From assembly GCA_963989385.1 (NCBI GenBank), contig OZ022500.1, positions 117,655,842 to 117,719,841 of the forward strand: a stretch of DNA of 64,000 nucleotides, in the 5' to 3' direction. The notes under the pieces were generated by a model. That model did not search any database, was not told the DNA's origin, and worked only from the letters and a program-made list of their open reading frames with translations. Positions 35,888-48,917 of the stretch are shown here, in pieces; position 1 is the stretch's first letter, and each line of letters starts with the position of its first letter. The stretch comes from Ctena decussata. Lineage: Eukaryota; Mollusca; Bivalvia; Lucinida; Lucinidae. Made by a program: the position numbers and the translations under genes.

Positions 35888-35889
<2 letters not shown>

Positions 35890-36299
35890 TAAATTAATCC
35901 ACCATTACAAAATTTTGAAAAGTAAATTTATAAAAATATGTTGGATTCCCCACCAAACAGGAACAAATCTATTAGAATATTGTATATTGCACTTTTGAAT
36001 GTTATATTGATTCATGTCTATACCTCATTAGAGGAATACAATTTGAATTGTTCTTCTCCCAACCTGTTTTTGGGGCTCTTATTTGGAAATAAATGTAAAA
36101 TTTGTTGTTTGTACTCACATCTCTTACGAGGCCGGGGACAAAGTGAGGCTTATGTGCCATAGTTTTCTTCAGCATTGTCCTGGCAGGGAGATGGAGTTCA
36201 CTTTTTACCCAGATCCATTCAGAGCATATACCACTCAGATGGTGATTATGCATTTCTGTAATCTGGAATATCTAACTGAAAATTTTATTTGACCAGATT

Positions 36300-36602
36300 T
36301 TTGCAGTTGTAAAGGGCCCTAAGGCCCCTTTATGTTCACAGGAGTGTTGTTTGAGCATGTACTGTTTTAGTATCCTTTATATGTCTTATATGTTTTATAT
36401 ATATACACTACTGTCTTATCTTTTCTCTCTTACAGGTCTTACATGATCCATGCATGTAAAATTAATATTGATATAGTAGTCTCTTATAATGTACATGTAT
36501 ATTTTATATGTTAGTCGGTCTAATAGCTATTCATAGCTAATGTTACTTGTTATGTAAACACATCCGACTTTAAATAAAATTTGTATCTGTATCTGTATCT
36601 GT
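36300..36602 (+). repeat. Probable LINE 3' end with TATCTG tail
   Basis: The segment ends in TTTAAATAAAATTTG followed by three TATCTG units (36583-36602). An AATAAA plus a short 3' repeat with no poly(A) is typical of CR1/L2/Jockey-like LINE tails. No coding part is preserved upstream, so it would be a heavily 5'-truncated copy. Family is not assigned. Confidence 0.4.
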
Positions 36603-39430
36603 AGGAACAACAACGCTTCTGTATTTTTCTCTTGTTTTTCACACATGCTGTGTGACAATATTATTTCAAAGGTCACTTCTTAGTGGGTCAAAGCACAAGG
36701 AGTTTCATACAGCCTCAGTCAGGCCATTATCATATACCTATGCGAGAAAGCCAGGTTGTGCTAAGGGAGCCTAGGGAATTCAGGTGTTCCTGGAACTCAA
36801 TTTTAGTCCAACTTTAATGGACCTCACTTTTAAGGGGCATAAAACCCTAAGCAGAAAAAGAAAATGTACAACCATGAAAAAAATAACTGTCTTAATATCA
36901 GAGCCCAAGATAAAGATGGGTATTAAAAAAATCATTCTAAGGTAATATTAGATATTCATTATATGCTTTGATCAGTCATCAGAACTGTCTTCATGAAAAG
37001 GCTCTGATTAGAATTCACAGCATAAATATATTTGTATGTAAAAAGAAAAGATATTCAAAATTATTATTCAGTATGCTTATCAGGGACTCTGACTATGGTA
37101 TCAGATCTATCTGAAACACTTTGAAACTAGTTCATTGCTGCTTTACGACATCACTAAAATTCGGATTTTATTTAGGTCTGCCTAACATTAAAAAAAAATA
37201 ATAATAATAATAGATAAATTAAAAATACATGCAGAAAGGGCCAAATTTCAGTTTTTTACACCCTTAAGATCAGAAAAAAAAATACTTTGGCTTGCCCTCT
37301 GACCCCTGTTTGCCAACTTAGTACCTTTAAGCTTTCATCTGCAAACTTTTAGTTATATACTAGCTAAGCTTGGTGTAAGGAGCAATGCAGAGCAGTTGGA
37401 ATTTTTTTCTTTTTTTTTTTTTTTGTTGTGAAAACTTTCATCAAGTACCTGTATTATGAATAGATTATCCCGACATACATGACATAAGGCTCATTTCAAA
37501 AGCAGTAACGGCAGAAAAATACAAATCATGGAATAAGATCCTTACTGTGGCAACTGCCACCAGAAAGAAACTGAAGCGAGGAAAAACAAAGACAGATATT
37601 ACTAGCCTTAATTACCATCATGTGCTTAAGGTAGACGAATAGTGAATAAAAATATTGGTGGGGCATTCATTTCATTATACCAGCTGAATAACCCAAAGGG
37701 CTATAAAACATTTGGATAAGAAAAGAAAATTTTTCACCGTTTTGTTTTCCTAAAGAACAAACTTTTGTATTATACATACTTTTTTTTACACATTTTCCAT
37801 TAAATCATGTCTCTAGCACATGGATGCACTTTCATTTCTGCAAATCATAAAATCTTTAATATAGGGTATTTGAAACAAACTGGTAAGAAAAATTGCAATT
37901 AGCTTGATAATAAGTATATTTTTACATTTTTTAAAAAAATGCAAGAAAATTCAATTTCATGAAAAATGTCATGAAAAGGAACACAGTCTGATCACGGTTT
38001 CCACTGTTTGTACAGACGTATCTGCCCGAAAACTTTGGATCTTTATGGTAGACATTGTAAGTGTATATATATTCCATAGTTGATTGATTTCACCATGAAC
38101 AATAACTCTGTTATGTGTTTTAACAAGTCAATACAGAGTTATTGTGTATCTAAATACCTTAAGTATTGGGACACCTAAAAATTATCAATTTGTATTGTCC
38201 CAAATGAACAAATAAAATTATTATAGGTGTCCCAATATTTTGGCACATTACAGTACAATACATGCTAACTTTCTGACTCTTTGCCTGTTAAAATAAAATT
38301 TTATACTTTCTGGGGAAGCAACACCATCCTATTATTTTTAACAAAACTAATGACAGTAGAAAACCTTCCTTGTGGAATTTATAGCTCCTTACTGTTCATT
38401 TGGTTGCAAATTTCACCAACAAGAAAGAAATTATGAAATAATAATGATAATGAAAAAAATAACAATTAATAAATAATAAAGAAATAATAAGAAATAGAAA
38501 TCTTTATCAGTGACCCTTGATCAACAAATGACTTTCTGATTATATCTATGTTAATGTGAATGAGACACAGTATCAGGGGAAGCAACTTTTACTTATCTTT
38601 TTGCCTCCATTCACAGGTTGAATAGAGTATGCCTCCTTGGAGCCAATGTTGACTTTAGTACTAACATTGACTTTTCCTTAGAGAAGCAAACAGGAAGTCA
38701 CATATTTTTTTTCCTTTTGAAAAACATGGGGGAGATGTACCCATGCTCATCAAAATCTTGTAGAAGTTTTATGGATATCATCAGGCTTTGAATCATGTTT
38801 ATACAAATTATTTCGTAAACACTCTGAAAGAATGACAAATAAAACCAAGCAAAAAATACATCCATTTTTTTTTTATTTTTGTGAATAAGGATTTTTATCT
38901 GTGCAATTACCTCATTTCTTCAGTTTTTCTCTTCCGAAACAATTCCAAAAATATATATATCAGTCGAAAAAGATAGATCTAGATTATTGGGATTGTTTTT
39001 GCATGAAATTTCATCTTGTAGCAGAATTTCATAAGACTGATTTAGATATTTGGGGTTATCCTGGAGAAATAAATAACCAAATAAATGGTAATTATAAGAA
39101 ATGAAAGTCACTATTTTCCCTAAAAAATTAAAAGTTTAGATATTTTACCTAATTAAAAGTCATAAAATCAACATCAGATAATGGGAAAAACTTAGCAGAG
39201 GTTCAAAAGTCTAAATAAAGTTAATGCTTTCAATGTCGAAAGTAATAAATACTAGCTCTGGATTATCTTCCAAAGAAATACAAAGTTCCCAAAAATTGTC
39301 AGTCTCCAGAATCATAACGGGTAACCAAGTTTGTTCCAGTGGTGGCCCCAGAGTCCAAAATGGCTACACTTCAGTGGGGGCTGGGTTCACTAGAAAAATA
39401 CATGTGTATTATAATCAGGATACTGCTTAA
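36603..39430. other. AT-rich non-coding stretch
   Basis: Long, AT-rich, low-complexity sequence with many A/T runs. No frame resembles a known protein. The only structured item is the inverted repeat near 38150-38262. This could be intron or intergenic DNA. Confidence 0.55.
38150..38262. mobile_element. Short inverted-repeat element, mariner-like MITE remnant
   Basis: TATTGGGACACCTA on the left faces TAGGTGTCCCAATATTTTGG on the right, about 60 bp apart. The right side continues to CATTACAGTA, which resembles a TACTG-type Tc1/mariner end. The left end is eroded. A separate hairpin (AATAACTCTG ... CAGAGTTATT) lies just upstream. Confidence 0.4.
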
Positions 39431-39503
39431 GGCTGACATTGTGGTTGGCATGCTTCAGGCTGACATTGTGGTTGACATGCTTCAGGCTGACATTGTGCTT
39501 GAT
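39431..39503. repeat. 27-bp minisatellite, three copies
   Basis: GGCTGACATTGTGGTTG begins units at 39431, 39458 and 39485. It is preceded at about 39325-39370 by a fragment of the dispersed 'GTGGTGGCCCCAGAGTCCAAAATGG' family that is tandem at 45640-47300. Confidence 0.85.
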
Positions 39504-39509
39504 AGCACA

Positions 39510-41504
39510 CTAGTTGAGTGTACATGTATACTGTATTAATCCTATAAAATGCCTTGTGGGTGTTGCATTTTACAAAAGGGGGCCTTATTTAGAGACTAAA
39601 GTGTAGTTAACCAACCACTGCCAAATACCTGTAACCTCTAATAAACAGTGCATGTATTAAGGTGAGTGGGTATACTTGAGGAAGAAGCAACTCATCTATT
39701 TTGCCTCTCTTCCCAGTAGTGGTCAACTCTTAAAGGAAAGCAAATTCTTTCAATAGTAGACCCCATTAAGAGCTACTTCATTCAGAGAAGCAAACAGGAA
39801 TTCAAATGTTGTTTAGTAATACATAGTTTTTGGTAAAGATGCAGGGGCGTTTATTAGAGCAGGGGTGTTTATAAGGATTTATGTGGTATTTTATTGTCCA
39901 GCATGTTTTACTTGCTGTCTCCAATGATATGAACTGTCTAACCTGGCCAGTATTGTCTGCATTAAATATGCCCAGTTGCTATAAGGTGCAATCCATTGTC
40001 TTCTAAAAATTCTTATTCTAATAATTTTTGAAAAATATTTGTGTGCTTTTTCCAGGTGATAAAACAGGCCATGTTGTCATGAAGCAAGCACTGGAAGTGG
40101 TACTTATATTCTTTCACTACCATGCTCCTTGATATTTATAAAACACTGAAGTGTTCAAGAGTCAGTGTGATTGGGTAGGTAAACAGAATATCAACAATTT
40201 TTAGCTTCCCTCAGGTAAATGCTCTTGGGGAGGCGATAGTATACACATGTACAGCTATCTGGCATAATTTTACTAAACATAAATTTCAAATGAAATCTCT
40301 GAAGCTGTATGGCCCTTGGAAAAAGATTTCATTTGCAGCATTTAATTTATAGGATCAGTGGGGAACATTGTTTTATAGTAGTGCACATGAGGCAGGCATA
40401 TTCACTAATGTCTATATACATATATATTTTACATTTATTACTAAAACCTATTCAGAAAATGCATTATCATTTGAGATACAGAGATAATGAGAGTCAAAGA
40501 GTGCTTTGCAGAGATACAAACTTACCATTTTCAATCATATTTTATATTAGGTATATATGTATAGGCAATTTCTCCAAAACATCTAGGGGCCTTGGGTGAC
40601 TGGACCTTGTTAGTCTTTATCCCTGCTCTGTAATAATAATTATATACCAAGTTACCAACCCAAAATGTTTGGACAAGTATCATAGAGATAATTTAGGTTT
40701 CACTTTGTTTTATTAAGCTTTATGAAATTGTTCTTTATTTGAGAAAGAGTGACATCTTTATAATGGTCAAGGCAAGCAGATGTACAATAATTTGACATTC
40801 TTCTATCTTTTGTAGGTTCTTTATAGTTAATTTATTATTTACATGTTTTATGCTGTTTAGCCAATATTTACCAACTGGTCAAAAACACACAATAAGATTT
40901 CTATTAATTATTTAAAGACAACATATGCATAGGTGCATCAAGGTATCCATTTCTTTGTTTCACTATTGGAAACTCCAAAACAAAGAGGGAAATATGCCCC
41001 TTATCAAACAGTTCAGGTTTAGCTTTTGAAGAGTGAAGACATGTTTATGTATTGAGAACAATAACACAAAATAAAAATGTGACTTGAATATAGTTTAAGA
41101 AAGTCAGGGGCTTGGGCCCCTGAGCTCAAAATGTATTGTGACAAGTGGACATGTACATATACATAAAATTGTGAACTTGTATAATGTTTTATTCAAAGTA
41201 AAGATGTACAAAAAAAACCATACAAAATAAAAATATAGAAAATTGACACTCTGGACTTTAGTCTCATTTAGTTTGTCACACAACATACTGTTCAGTTCGA
41301 GAACAACTGAAAAATGCAAAGTGATAAAGGAAGTACTAACCAACAATATTCTTTATCACACAAGCTTTGTTCAGTTAGCAACCCACATCAGAGTGTTTCA
41401 AATGAGCAGTCATATCATGCACTGTTTGTGCCATTTTCTAGATCATTTGATAGAACAATTAGACTCGCCATACTTTGGAAGCTGGCGTAGTTTAATACAG
41501 AAAT
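39510..41504. other. Non-coding stretch, no gene seen
   Basis: AT-rich sequence with small simple-sequence tracts. No protein family, RNA gene or mobile element is recognised on either strand. Confidence 0.55.
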
Positions 41505-41607
41505 GAGCCACCGCACAAGAAAACCAACAATGTGGTTATGCCCTCAGGCTGATCTGAGTCTGCGCTGGTCGCACAGCCACATTGTTGGTTTTCTTGTGCC
41601 GCGGTTC
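41505..41607. mobile_element. 103-bp MITE of the CGACACGAG/CAAGAAAACCAACAA family
   Basis: Inverted ends GAGCCACCGCACAAGAAAAC and, on the other side, GGTTTTCTTGTGCCGCGGTTC enclose a short core with CTGATCTGAGTCTGCGC. It is an internally shortened relative of the about 230-bp copies at 49476-49713 and 50157-50385 and of the half copy at 57463-57557. It is non-coding. Confidence 0.85.
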
Positions 41608-42425
41608 AAATGGTTTGGGTGTCTAAATATTGTCAGTTTATTTATTTCGGAAATGTAATTTCAAATTCCAGTGTTATCAAATTTAATTGAACTGTATTAC
41701 AGGAGCAGAGTACCTTCATCTGATTGAGGCAGACATGTTCTACAGATGAACAACTTGTTACTTGGGTTTGCCTTCTGAATCAGACTCAGAGTTCCAGAGG
41801 AAAGGGGAAAAGAAAAACAGATATAGGGATAAAGTCGTCATTGACTGATATTTTATCACTGAAACTGAAAACAGTGTTTAATCTACAATGAGGTTGAATT
41901 ATTAAAGTGTCTTTGAGATCATTTTATTTTTTTATTTTTTTTTATTTTTATGATGAAGGACTGAACAGAAACTTGTGATGTGACTTTAGAAGAGTTTGAC
42001 AAAGGAGTGAACAACGCTTTCTTTTAGAGTAAACTGGCCTGTCAATATTAAAAATTTTGAATTACAGTTATGAGATAACTGTTGGGGAAAAAGATACTGG
42101 GAAATCCAAAAACTGGCTAGGACTGGTAGTGAACTAGTAATTATTCACTGTGTGAAGTTTCAAGCTTGTAATATTATGGGCAGAGAGCTGTCAGAAATGA
42201 GGAATGAATTAGCAAATCTAACATGTGTACATGTGCTTTCCTAAAGGTTACATAAAACTGAAAAGCTAGGTCTTGTGTTTCATGCCAACTTTTGCTTGCA
42301 GCAGCAACACAGAAATCCCTCATTTCTGCAGTGACAGGGATGCTTTGCTGCAGATGTGCTGGATTGTTATACTACTTTGTACCATCAAGGTTTTGAAAAA
42401 ATGGACGTATTATGTCATGGCGCTG
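41608..42425. other. Non-coding stretch, no gene seen
   Basis: No recognisable gene, RNA or repeat structure beyond T-rich tracts near 41925-41950. Confidence 0.5.
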
Positions 42426-42429
42426 TCCA

Positions 42430-42960
42430 TCCATCCAGTGGTTACTCTCCCTTACTTCTTCTTAGAGTAATGTCCCTTTGATTAGTATTTAAGGCTATTT
42501 TTATGTATACTTATATTATGCATACAATAACTTGGTAACCGTTTGGAATATCATGATGAAACTTTATAGCAATGTACATGATCACAAGACAATGTGTGGC
42601 ATATAAGAATGGTTGCTCCCCCTTAATTTTGGAGTAACTTCCCTTTGATTAGTATTTTTAGGCTTTTCCCATTCACTCCATATCTCCTTAACCTTTTGAA
42701 ATAGTATAATGAAACTTTGTAGGAATGTGTATAATAATAGGGCAAGGTATCCTGAGCAAGAACCACAACTCCAGCTTACTTACTTAATTATCTGCCCTTA
42801 CATAAATTTCCTGTCTACTCTGAAACTCCTTAACCGTTTAAAATATTTTAACACAACTTAATGGTGATGTGTATAATTGTCAAGCGAATGTGTTAGAACC
42901 AAGAATGGTAACTATAGTATATTTAGTTTATGAATTACCTCCCATGTTTGACTTTGGCAT
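42430..42960. repeat. Diverged tandem repeat, about 185 bp, three copies
   Basis: Shared words recur in order: TCCCTTTGATTAGTATTT, then AACC-GTTTGAAAT, then ATGAAACTTT-TAG-AATGT. The spacing is roughly 180-190 bp. The third copy is poorly preserved. No coding capacity is seen. Confidence 0.65.
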
Positions 42961-44069
42961 TACTCAACTTCTAAGCCGCTTCACCATGGAATCTGACTTT
43001 TGGTATAATAATAGTACTTGATACGTTAAATATTTAAATATAAATGTTGCCATCTGTTCTGTTCTGTTCTGTACATAGATTCTCCCAATTATGGGACACC
43101 TCTTCTTCAGAGTGGAACACTATTTTTACAGCTTATAATCCTCCGTTTTTACAGTTTATAATATTCCAATTTTAAAATGATGAAATTGACGACCATCACC
43201 CTATTTACATCATTGATTATAGAGTTGTTTCCCCAGTTTGTCTGCCTCTCTATCCTTTTGTTAACAATCTTGTTCATTCTTTAACTCCTGTATGACATTA
43301 AAACGGGCGTATTATGCACCGCTTGCGAACCCCTTGTTGTATCTAACCAACACTCTGCTTCTGTGGAAGTGGGAGGCCGATCTGACACAGGGGTCCACAG
43401 AAGTTATTTGCATTTAGCTACAATTTTCAGAAGTAGGACTTAATACAAAGTTTATTTAGAACCAGTGGGATTCAAACAAGCTTCCAATCCGACAAATTTT
43501 GCCTTACCTTGAGCCCTGTCATTGGAGTTTTACAGCCCTTTCAACACTATTTCAGTCATATCAGGCCAATGGGGAATGGGTTCCATGATTATCCGAATGA
43601 TTCAATGAAGTAATACTGTGAATAGAGAAGACTCTCAACCATGCCAGAATTAAGTTTGCACACAGCATTGAAACTACATTGATTCTGTGTCATGATATGG
43701 ATCATTGTTGATTCAGTGTGTGAGCATGCCTTCTTAACTTTCATTAGAGTCATGTTGGGTCAAAAACTAGGTCACTAGGTCAACTCTTAGAATCAAAGGG
43801 CTCTGAAGCCCCGAAATGACCGATTCTATCCAAAATCTAGAAAAGTACCTCATAGGCCAGCATGAACGACTGTCTTCTCAGAGTCTTCCTTACTCTTATC
43901 TGCAGACTATGAATCATGAAGACTATACCTCACCAGTTTCTGCTCCATACCTGTATCCTCTGCTTTTAGAAACCTTGATTTTGGGTAGCCTATCATTTAA
44001 TTTAGAATGTTAATCTCTCTCTTATCGGTTAAGAAAGGAAGCAGACAGCATTGTGGGATGACAGGGTTT
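42961..44069. other. Non-coding stretch, no gene seen
   Basis: No feature is supported apart from a short TTCTG run near 43050-43070. Confidence 0.5.
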
Positions 44070-44265
44070 ATGCTACGGTCCAAAACCCAACTGGTCAACA
44101 GGACCAGCATGGATGTGATTTGACTGGTCCTTTCGATGTTTCTGCTGGTTTTCATTATAACCTTTTTGCAGTAAACATAAAAATTAGTTGGTCTGGAGGA
44201 CCAGCTGATACAGAAATCAGCTGGTCCTGCCCCAAAATCACTGGTCCCGAACCAACAGACAGATG
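44070..44265. repeat. ACTGGTC/GACCAGT word-iterated repeat
   Basis: The word (A)CTGGTC and its complement GACCAG occur at least eight times within 200 bp in both orientations, for example AACTGGTCAACAGGACCAGC and GGACCAGCTGATACAG. It resembles the interiors of the other word-iterated elements in this window and is non-coding. Confidence 0.6.
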
Positions 44266-44628
44266 GCTAATAAAACCCCTGGGATGTTATATATGGTTTC
44301 GCCATGTTTGACTCTATCAAATGCCAATCAAGTAACTTACTCGGCCAAAGGTCAGATAATGGTGCCATTCAGATTCAGAAACTGTACAGGTGTAGAACTT
44401 TGTTATTTCGGGTATTTAGTGAGAATAGTTAAAATTAATGAATAACTGCAAAAAAGATTCTTTTAGTTTTGATTTCCATTATAAGGGATGTTTAATTTGA
44501 TTTTTATTTTTCTTCAGAATTTCCTGTAATTTAAGGCCAACAGTGTATGCCCTGACTGGATGCTGTTTTCTGTGACGGCTTTTGATTGGGAAACAAATGA
44601 AATGTTTTTCTGTTTCTATTGTGCTCTG

Positions 44629-45200
44629 TGATATGGAAATGCATTCAGGTCAAATCCGATGAATTCCAGAGGTAAAGGTCATCTAGTGACCTTGGCCAAA
44701 GGTCACATATATCTGTTGTTTGTTGTCATTTTCAAAGGACCTCCTCTTAAATGTCTGGGCCAATTTCAATGAAATTTCAAATGCAATCTTCAGGCAAAGG
44801 GGGGATTTTTTTTATATATATTTGGTTTAGGTAACATGACAAAGATGGCCGCCATGCCCGGATATGGTTAAAATCATCATAAAAATTTTCTTCTCCAGAT
44901 CCACTGGGTTGATTGCCTTGAAACTTGGTGTGTAGCAACTGGGACTAAAGTACTACAAAGTTTATATACTATAACTGATGATCCTGAGTTGACATTGACC
45001 ATTTACATGTATATGGCAAGGTCTAGACTTTTGAATGGGAAAAGCTGTAAAAAGTGCATTTTTCTATTGCTATTTAAGACTCTATGATATGGAAATGCAG
45101 TTGATCTTAATCGCTTTGATTTCAATAGGTCGAGGTCATTAAGTGACCTTGGCCAGTGGTTATTTAGTGAACTTGGCCAATGGTCACTTGGGTTAAATAT
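44629..45200. repeat. Two diverged copies of a 455-bp repeat with AGGTCA half-sites
   Basis: GATATGGAAATGCA starts copies near 44632 and 45087. Each is followed by an AGGTCA word, GTGACCTTGGCC and (A)GGTCAC. The segment between shares 'TTGAAACTTGGTGTGTAGCA' with the family at 45640-47300. This type of AGGTCA/TGACCT-rich repeat also makes up 54560-55735. Confidence 0.65.
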
Positions 45201-45639
45201 TTAAAGTACTTTCTCTCAGAAATTATTAGATCTGGTTGCTTTTCTTACCACCATTTTGGTTCTGTTATCTTATGTCTACAAAAGATCGACAAATTCATAG
45301 CGAAAACGAATGTCCAAAAAGTTCATATCACATTAAAGTCTCAGGGCTCAAGGGAGCAATCAGGACCTAATGGTCCTCTTGTTTCTTGATTTTTCACATA
45401 TTTCATTGTTCCAGAAAAAATGAAAATCCGCGGAAAGCGGTGTCACACCTAAGGGGATTAAGTCACGTGAGCTCCACTTGGTATTGAAAACTATATTCTC
45501 CATGCTAACGCTGGTGTGACAAAAACAGGTGTGACAAAAATGACAAAGTTAATATAGGAATTAGGGACAAGGGGGTCTCACAAGCTATTGTGATTACCCA
45601 GTGTCCGTTGTGCGTCGTCAACAATTTGCTTTAGATGAC

Positions 45640-47300
45640 ATCTCTGAAACCGCTAGGTCTAGGGCTTTGATATTTGGTATGTAACATTGCCTAGACCTCT
45701 ACCAAGTTTGTTCAAATGGTGGCCCCAGGGTCCAAAATGGCCCTTGGGCATGCGGTCTTGGGTTCGAAACTAAAATATACTTGAAAATCTCCCTCTCCAG
45801 AACTGCTCGGCTCAGATGCTTGAAATTTGGTATGTAGCGTTGCCTAGTGGTCCTCTAATAAGTTTGTCCAAATGGTGGTCCAAAATGGCCCCAATCCTTG
45901 GGGTCCTGGGTTTGGACCATGGAAATACATAGAAAAATATTCAAAAATCTTCTTCTTCAGAACGGCAATGCTCAGATGCTTGAAATTTGGTATGTAGCAT
46001 TGCTTGATAGTCCTTTACCAAGTTTGTTCAAATGGTGGCCCCAGGGTCCAAAATGGCTACTTGGCATGGAGTTCAAGGTTTGAACCATGGAAATGCAAAG
46101 AAAAATATTCAAAAATCTTCTTCAGAACTGCAAGGCTTAGATGCTTGAAATCTGGTATGATGCATTGCCCAGGGTCCAAAATCGTTCAAGGGCAGGGAGT
46201 CCAAGGTTTGAGCTGTAGAAATACATAGAAAAATATTCTAAAATCTTCATCTTCAGAACCACTTGGCCCAGATGCTTGATTTGGTTGGTTGGTTGATGTG
46301 ATGCTTAACGTCCACGGTAAACAACTAAGGTCATGTCGGGACGGTCAGTTAACCTAACCACACTATTCCTGGGCAGGCTTAGACCTCAAGCGGTTAACCA
46401 GTACTAAGTGCACATACTTTCGCTAGTAACTGACAACTGCCCTTCTTGAATCAGCGGAAGGAGAAACGAAAGTATGTGGCCAGACCGGGATTCGAACCCA
46501 GGACCTCTGACTTACGAGTCAATTACGATTGCGCTACCCGCCCAGATGCTTGAAATTTGGTATTTGGTATTTAGCACTGCCTAGTGGTCTTTAACCAAGT
46601 TTGTTCAAATGATGACCCTAGGGTCTAAAATGGCCCCAAATCTTGGGGTCCTGGGTTTGAACCGTTGAAATACATAGAAAAATATTCAAAAAATTTCTTC
46701 TTCAGAACCACTTGGCTCAGATGCTTGAAATTTCGTATGTAGCATTGCCTTGTAGTCCTTTATCAAGTTTGTTCAAATGATGGCCTCAGGGTCTAAAATG
46801 GCCCAGCGGCAGGGAGTCCTGAGTTTGAACCATAGAAATGCAAAGAAAAATATTTAAAAATCTTCTTCAGAACTGCAAGGCTTAGATGCTTGAAATCTGG
46901 TATGGTGCATTGCCCAGGGTCCAAAATTGTTCAAGGGTAGGAAGTCCAAGGGTTAGCCATAGAAATACATAGAAAAAGATTCTACAATCTTCATCTTCAG
47001 AATCACTTGGCTCAGATGCTTGAAATTTGGTATTTAGCACTGCCTAGTGGTCTTTTACCAAGTTTGTTCAAATGTTGACCCTAGGGTCTAAAATGGCCCC
47101 GCCCCAGGGGGTCCTGGGTTTCAACCATTGAAATACACAGAAAAATATTCAAAAAATCTCTTCTTCAGAACCACTTGGCTTAGATGCTTGAAATTTCATA
47201 TGTAGCATTGCTTTGTAGTCCTTTATCAAGTATGTTCAGATGATGGCCTCAGGGTCCAAAATGACCCAGCGGCAGGGAGTCCTGAGTTCGAAATCTCCAG
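45640..47300 (+). repeat. 150-175 bp diverged tandem repeat ('GCTTGAAATTTGGTATGTAGC' family)
   Basis: About nine units recur, each with CAGATGCTTGAAATTTGG, GCATTGCCTAGTGGTCC, CAAGTTTGTTCAAATGG and GTCCAAAATGGCC followed by AAATACATAGAAAAATATTC. Units vary from about 85 to 95 percent by eye. A SINE interrupts the array at 46280-46541. The same unit recurs at 51340-51960 and as a fragment at about 39325. Confidence 0.85.
46280..46541 (-). mobile_element. tRNA-derived SINE with 13-bp target duplication
   Basis: The minus-strand head reads GGGCGGGTAGCGCAATCGTA with an A box (complement of about 46521-46538) and a canonical B box GGTTCGAATCC (complement of 46489-46499), so the internal pol III promoter looks intact. 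The 3' end carries GGACGTTAAGCATC followed by (AACC)n. CCCAGATGCTTGA flanks both sides (46267-46279 and 46542-46554), a precise target duplication inside the host tandem repeat. The element is about 262 bp. The tRNA-like head is not a functional tRNA gene. Confidence 0.9.
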
Positions 47301-47744
47301 GTGCCTGTTATCAACAAAAGTGCTTTGGTTTCTTAGGGCTGCACCACCAGACCCCCTTAATTTCATTTACAGCTTTATTGAGCGTTCAGCATCTGATTTC
47401 TGGGTGAGCATGAGCAGAAAAAAAAATGTAGAAACATAATTGACCATTAATTAACCTGTAAAAATGATAAAACGTTCATTGTCTTTCATAGGTTTGACTG
47501 AGATCAGTTTGACAAAATAGGTAATATGGTCATTATCATGTGAATGTAGGGTTGTTGTCGGGTGGGGGGTTGGGTCATTAACTTTTTATGTCACCTATCT
47601 GTTTTTTTTTTGTTTTTGTTTTTTGGGGGGCGAAAAAAATCTGGTGAGACTGCGGTAAGGTCATAAGAATTTTTTTCTGCATCATATGAAAATGTAACCC
47701 CAACCCCCGCACAACCTGATGATAAATGGCTCGTCCCTCAGGTC

Positions 47745-48170
47745 ATGAGCAAAACATCTGGGAACGGTTTCAAAGGAATTGTCCAACAAATGTTGAAGGA
47801 GTTACTCTCACAAGACCTCCACTATGGAAGGTATTGTGTAAAAATGACTAACTTAAACATGTGAAAAAAGTGCCAAAAAATTAATCTGAGAATTATATAA
47901 AAACAATATGCACATCTACAGTCCATGGCCAAAACATTTGTGAAGTTTCAAAATAATTGGCCAAAAAGTGTGGAAGGAGTTGCGCTCACAAGACACCACT
48001 ATGGAAGGTATTGTGTAAAAAGTTGACTAAGTTAAACGTGAAAAAAATAGAAAACTCTGGGAATTATGTACAAATAATATACACATCTACAGACCATGAG
48101 ACCAAAATATCTGTGATGCTTCAAAATGTTTGACCAAAGATTGGAGGAGGAAGACACCCATTGTGGATAA
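47745..48170. repeat. About 145-bp diverged tandem repeat, three copies
   Basis: Recurring words are GGAGTT-C-CTCACAAGAC, CACTATGGAAGGTATTGTGTAAAAA, and CACATCTACAG-CCATG. The third copy is partial. The array ends in GACGAACGGACGAAAACGCC, a motif common at the end of such repeats in molluscan DNA (recalled, unverified). Confidence 0.75.
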
Positions 48171-48346
48171 TTGTTGACGTATGGACGAACGGACGAAAAC
48201 GCCTATATTGTCCCCGCTAACGCAGGTGCGCCAAAAATAGGTCTGGTGATGCTCTAAGCATGCTATTCATGCAGTGTTCTCGGTTATAAATGCACTGGAC
48301 ACAAGCATAAATGAATTTCCATTGGAAGGTCCTCCCAATAGGGGCC

Positions 48347-48452
48347 CCAGCAGGCACATGACGTCAATATGACGTCGCACCGACGACGATGCGACGTCAT
48401 TACGTCGCAGCGACGTCGGTATGACGTCTTTTCGACGTCATGTGCCCGCTGG
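48347..48452. mobile_element. 106-bp foldback element, CCAGCAGGCACA ends, GACGTC words
   Basis: It begins CCAGCAGGCACATGACGTC and ends GACGTCATGTGCCCGCTGG, so the termini are inverted. The interior is almost entirely TGACGTCG/CGACGTCA words. The same CCAGC-GGCACA terminus bounds the element at 57650-57744 and one end at 58190, although those interiors use a different word. It is non-coding. Confidence 0.85.
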
Positions 48453-48917
48453 GCACATATAAAAAAAGAAAAAAAAACAAGTGACCCATGGCTGGAAAAC
48501 ATACCACCACCATCTAGTTTCCAACTGTTTATTTATTTATTTATTTTGTTATTATTATTATCTCATTTTATTAATGCATTCAAAATCATAAGCACAAGGT
48601 CAACGTGCGGGGTCGGAGTCATGGCTATGGATTTTATGCTGAACGCCAGACAATTCATCGGGTAGAAAATTAATATAACACCGATGTCAAATCTCGTCAT
48701 GCGCAGTGGGATTTGTTTACCTGGATGGCAATTTTGACACAAACAAGGAGAAAAAGGGCCTTAGAAAAATCACATGTTGCGCGACTTTGTGACCGACTTG
48801 TAGAAAAAACATATTTTTAGTGAATACTAATTATGATATTTCTCAGACATGTTGCTGTTGCGCGATATGGGCGGTTGCTAAGGAGCACTATCGCGATTTC
48901 AGTAAAAAGTCCATGTA

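Noticed and set aside
35439..35888. Cys/Val-rich 149-codon minus-strand frame
   Set aside because: It reads through an (AC)n microsatellite and a 149-bp tandem duplication.
46480..46541. tRNA-like sequence with A and B boxes
   Set aside because: It is the head of a SINE with its own 3' domain, tail and target duplication, so it is not a functional tRNA gene.
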